DNA of 64,000 bases, taken from positions 104,010 through 168,009 of the forward strand of contig JANQPB010000037.1 of NCBI GenBank assembly GCA_028285495.1. Direction: 5' to 3'. Position 1 is the stretch's first letter, and every line of letters begins with the position of its first letter. Source of the DNA: Acidimicrobiales bacterium (GTDB lineage: Bacteria; Actinomycetota; Acidimicrobiia; Acidimicrobiales; SZUA-35). Positions 61,186-64,000 of the stretch are shown here, piece by piece. The position numbers and the translations under genes were made by a program. The notes under the pieces are model-generated. The model was given only the letters and a program-made list of their open reading frames with translations, had not been told where the DNA came from and did not search any database.

Positions 61186-61730
61186 GACAACATCTCGCCG
61201 CTTCTGAGGGCCGCCATCGCCATGCTGATCGCTGAGTCGAAGTCCGCAGTGAGCGCCCCGGCCTTCCACGAACCGCAGAGGCATTCGAGGGTCTCGTCGT
61301 GGAAGGTGATGATCACGTGCGTAACCGACTCGAAGCGCTCCGGCTTGTGGTGAGGATGCACCCGATTCCTCTGTTCGAACTCAGCCACCAGTGCACTGTT
61401 TCTGACCTCATGGGCCGAGTAGTACTCGAGTCCGGCGCCGTGAAGCGGGTGCCCGGCAAGTGCTTCATCGTTCGGTGGTCCGAGCGAGACTTGGTAGACC
61501 CCATCGAACATCACCCATCCAAGATTGCGTTCGATCGACTCGCCTGGGTCGACCATCGTGACGGACCTGCCGTCCCACTCAGGGTCGTGGGGCAGGCCAG
61601 CGTGGAAGACGACGACGGCTCTCATGCCATCGGAGACGAGATGCGGAAGCGGCGCTCCGATATCGATGGAGACCCCCAGGTCGATGACTTCGGCAACGGG
61701 GGCACCTTGGGCTGAACGCCGGCGCCTCAT
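61182..61730 (-). CDS. Hypothetical protein in coupled operon
   Basis: The 182-residue protein starts at ATG 61730, inside the stop of the upstream gene, and its stop overlaps the next start. Visible blocks are EVIDLGVSIDIGAPLPHLVS, GMRAVVVFHAGLPHDPEWDG, LEYYSAHEVRNSALVAEFEQ, RVHPHHKPERFESVTHVIIT and FHDETLECLCGSWKAG. It is a pattern of a widely spread hypothetical protein with no assigned role. The cytoplasmic location is likely since no leader is present. Confidence 0.7.
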   Translation of the reverse strand: MRRRRSAQGAPVAEVIDLGVSIDIGAPLPHLVSDGMRAVVVFHAGLPHDPEWDGRSVTMVDPGESIERNLGWVMFDGVYQVSLGPPNDEALAGHPLHGAGLEYYSAHEVRNSALVAEFEQRNRVHPHHKPERFESVTHVIITFHDETLECLCGSWKAGALTADFDSAISMAMAALRSGEMLS

Positions 61731-62311
61731 GCTTCACCTCGACACCAAGCAAAGAAGCCGGAAGGCAAGAGGCCGCTGGGGTTCACTCGCTCGTTCGCTA
61801 TCGCGATCTCGTCGAAGTACTCGAGTTCGTGCACGATGATCGGCAGTGGCTTGCCCTTCGGGCCCACCGACGAGTCTGAGCCATGGACGAGCGCCACGGC
61901 GTCGGCAGCCCCTCGGAAGAGCGCTTCGTGCATCTCCTGCCCAAGTTCGGTGGCTCGATCGAAGTCCGCCGCCTCGTCCTCGTCCGTGAACCAGAGCCCA
62001 ACGTCGTGCTTGAACCAGGCCTCGACTACTCCCGCGCCATCAGGGTCGTTGTCTCCGCCGATCTCCATGAGCGTGTCCTGCTGCCAGAAGGCGAAGTTCC
62101 ACCGAGCTTCCTCCGGGCTGCTCGCCGCGTCGACGACCGACTCCACTCGAGTCTCCGTATTCGACCCGAGCCAGAGCACGGGCCGACGAGGGTCGTCATC
62201 CTCGTGGTGGAGCCACAGCGAGAACGCGTACACGTCGCTCGCGAGTGCACTAGCTCGGATCGACTGCTCGACGCGTCCCGCGATGTAGTGCTCGATCGAC
62301 TGGTCGCTCAT
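61727..62311 (-). CDS. Hypothetical protein, paralogue of the gene at 35780
   Basis: The 194-residue protein equals its paralogue in length and shares DVYAFSLWLHHEDDDPRRPV, VDAASSPEEARWN, VGLWFTDEDEAADFD, LPIIVHELEYFDEIA and NPSGLLPSGFFAWCRGEA. Differences are mostly conservative and scattered, which points to older duplication. It lies seven bases after the stop of a truncated upstream gene and starts the coupled operon. Function is unknown. Confidence 0.72.
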   Translation of the reverse strand: MSDQSIEHYIAGRVEQSIRASALASDVYAFSLWLHHEDDDPRRPVLWLGSNTETRVESVVDAASSPEEARWNFAFWQQDTLMEIGGDNDPDGAGVVEAWFKHDVGLWFTDEDEAADFDRATELGQEMHEALFRGAADAVALVHGSDSSVGPKGKPLPIIVHELEYFDEIAIANERVNPSGLLPSGFFAWCRGEA

Positions 62312-62318
62312 CAGATCC

Positions 62319-62430
62319 TCAGCGGCTCTCGGTCGCGAGGAGTGCGGCCATGGCCACCCTGCCGAGCTCGGTCAGTTCTTCGTCGTTGGCGAGTGAACTG
62401 AGCAGCTTCCTCTCGCTCTTGGTCAAATCT
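62319..62430 (-). pseudogene. C-terminal remnant of an operon gene cut at an integrase junction
   Basis: Reading leftward, the minus strand encodes DLTKSERKLLSSLANDEELT, ELGRVAMAALLATESR and a TGA at 62321-62319, eight bases before the next start. This reads like the end of a real protein, but its upstream sequence is replaced by the integrase fragment from about 62429. So the first gene of the operon has been truncated. Confidence 0.45.
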
Positions 62431-63346
62431 GCTGTCGCTCGGTACCCGGATCGAAGAACTCACCGAACTCACCCACCGCAGCCTCGTCGCCTACACCCTG
62501 CCCACCACCCGTGAGACTATCCCCCTGCTGCAGATCACACCGTCCAAGACCGACACAGAACGCCTCCTCGTCGTCAGCCCCGAACTCAGCGAAGTCCTCG
62601 CCACCATCATCGACCGAGTCCGCGACGGCAACGAACAGATCCCCCTGATCGCCCGCTACGACCACGCCGAACGCCTCCACAGCCCACCCCTACCGTTCCT
62701 GTTCCAACGACGGTGGGGGCTGGCCAACGTCATGATCAGCCCCTCCTACGCCGGCACCCTCATCCACCGCATCACCCAAACCGCCGGCATCACCCTCAAC
62801 GACGGCACCCCAGCCCGGACCACCCCCCACGACTTCCGCCGCATCTACGCCACCGAAGCCGTTTCATCCGGGCTCCCCGTCCACGTCGCAGCCAAAGTCC
62901 TCGACCACGACAACCTCAACACCACCCAGGGCTACGTCGCCATCTACGACGCCGACGTCATCGAACACCACCGAGCCTTCATCGCCCGCCGCCGCAGCCA
63001 ACGACCCAGCCACGAATACCGAGACGTCACCGACGACGAATGGGACGAGTTCCTCTCCCACTTCGAGAAACGCAAAGTCGAACTCGGGACCTGCGGCCGA
63101 GCCTACGCCACCCCCTGCATCCACGAACACGCCTGCATCCGCTGCCTCCTCCTCCAACCCGACCCCCGCCAGCTCCCACGCCTCCAAAAGATCCACGCCA
63201 ACCTCCTCGACCGGCTCACCGAAGCCCACACCAACGGCTGGGCCGGCGAGATCGAAGGCCTCCAGATCAACATCGCCGCCGCAGAACACAAACTCGAACG
63301 ACTGACCCGCAACACCACCGCGCCGACCACGCCCACACACCCGTAG
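62429..63346 (+). pseudogene. 5'-truncated tyrosine recombinase (integrase) fragment
   Basis: In the frame ending at 63346 the catalytic domain is kept from the first Arg onward: LLSLGTRIEELTELTHRSLV, FLFQRRWGLANVMISPS, HDFRRIYATEAVSSGLPVHV and LDHDNLNTTQGYVAIYDADV. These supply Arg I, the HxxR box, the second His and the Tyr nucleophile. No start codon lies between the left edge and ATG 62732, and the core-binding domain is missing. A long C-terminal tail follows, with a Cys-rich stretch (CGRAYATPCIHEHACIRCLL). The gene is broken and probably inactive. It marks an old integration event. Confidence 0.78.
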
Positions 63347-63458
63347 CGGCACCCACCACACGTACCTGAGATCACGCGGGGGCGTCTGCGGGACGCTGAC
63401 CGGCTGACACCCACCTCCTCCAGTCACACCGCCGAGGCAGCGATTGTCCAACTTCGAA

Positions 63459-63974
63459 CTAGGTGACAGTGAAGCGCCCGCAGAAGTCATCGGCCGCATT
63501 CATCGTGCATACTCTCCAATGTCCAGCGTCCATGCCTGTCGGCAGGAGAACTCGATCTGGGCCCGGCCCGCCCACCCCATAGTCATCACAGCATGGATCG
63601 TCGTCGAGACTGTAGATCTCAGCCGGCCCATGAGCATCGGAGACGAGATAGTTCGTTACGACCCAATCCTGCCCAACCCACTGCTCCAGGGTGAAATAGC
63701 CACCGCGAGTCGTCTCAAGTGGGTACAGGAGCTCGATTGTGGATCCGGGCTCAGCTTGCGATGGGGCAACACTCACCAGAACAACCTCAGAAGGTGATGG
63801 CGGCACCAGGTCCTTCCTCGTCGAGGTGCTCGGACTCGGTGGTTCGGGACGGTCGCCGACAACCGCCCCATCCTCTAGTGGTTGACTCTGCTCGGTCTCG
63901 TTCTGGAGTTCCCCCGCTACGTGAGACATCTGAGCCTGGGAGACTGGTCCCGGGAAGGAGTCCACGTTGGGCAC
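63459..63974 (-). CDS. Hypothetical protein, C-terminal domain related to the lipoprotein at 41264
   Basis: An in-frame TAG lies just upstream of GTG 63974, which gives 171 residues; ATG 63929 is an alternative. The end (YGVGGPGPDRVLLPTGMDAG, HWRVCTMNAADDFCGRFTV) matches the mature domain of the lipoprotein at 41264-41722. Here the first 70 residues are Ser/Pro/Glu-rich with no leader. The leader may have been lost or lie beyond the window in another frame. Function is unknown. Confidence 0.55.
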   Translation of the reverse strand: MPNVDSFPGPVSQAQMSHVAGELQNETEQSQPLEDGAVVGDRPEPPSPSTSTRKDLVPPSPSEVVLVSVAPSQAEPGSTIELLYPLETTRGGYFTLEQWVGQDWVVTNYLVSDAHGPAEIYSLDDDPCCDDYGVGGPGPDRVLLPTGMDAGHWRVCTMNAADDFCGRFTVT

Positions 63975-64000
63975 ACATCGCTACCCGGAGGAGTTCCGTC

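Noticed and set aside
1..64000. CRISPR arrays, rRNA operons, complete IS elements
   Set aside because: No regularly spaced direct repeats, rRNA-like sequence or terminal inverted repeats with transposase motifs were seen when reading the window.

Overview
The window is a 64 kb chromosomal stretch from a high-GC Gram-positive-type bacterium. The uniformly high G+C, many GTG starts, 4-nt ATGA/GTGA stop-start overlaps, SigE-like ECF sigma factors, several genes with no visible ribosome binding site, and many small secreted lipoproteins fit Actinomycetota. An uncultured Acidimicrobiia-type lineage is my best guess, but this is inference from style and not from a marker gene. No rRNA, complete tRNA, CRISPR array, prophage or intact insertion sequence was seen.

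Layout. 0-2 kb: the end of a propeller-like protein and an orphan DppB-type permease. 2-7 kb: a leftward run of ABC ATPase, FtsX-like permease, serine hydrolase and lipoprotein. 7-10 kb: small genes including a VOC protein and a divergent MarR/SRPBCC pair. 10-15.7 kb: a PQQ-propeller protein, an ECF sigma factor coupled to a membrane thioredoxin-domain protein, and a HELTH-motif lipoprotein. 15.8-20.4 kb: a Tat-type amine oxidase divergent from a TetR regulator, a collapsed pseudogene, and a second ECF sigma/membrane-partner pair. 21-23 kb: two overlapping polyphosphate kinase 2 genes. 23.9-31.3 kb: a secreted RTX-repeat protein with a small companion, divergent from a giant SARP/NB-ARC/WD40 STAND protein that seems to start at ATC.

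31-40.5 kb: a PH-domain-like membrane protein, an alpha/beta hydrolase, an acyl-CoA dehydrogenase fused to a truncated haemoglobin, several hypothetical genes, and a class-III aminotransferase (plus a truncated second copy) divergent from a MocR regulator with clear operator boxes. 41-48.5 kb: a lipoprotein-rich stretch with a CDF zinc transporter and a thioredoxin-fold protein lacking both cysteines. 48.5-60 kb: a catabolic-looking region with a luciferase-like monooxygenase, HIBADH-like dehydrogenase, two coupled alpha/beta hydrolases with an AraC regulator, a TetR-controlled QueG-like/acyl-CoA ligase operon, and a MarR-quinone oxidoreductase pair facing a SnoaL-PAS pair. 60-64 kb: a four-gene hypothetical operon cut by an integrase fragment, and an edge gene related to one at 41.5 kb.

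The most unusual items are the acyl-CoA dehydrogenase/globin fusion, the thioredoxin-bearing presumed anti-sigma protein, and the STAND protein with a strong Shine-Dalgarno before ATC. Next come a dispersed 35-bp repeat with a LexA-box-like palindrome beside a tRNA-end-like sequence, and a set of four genes broken by small indels. The indels could be real decay or sequencing errors.
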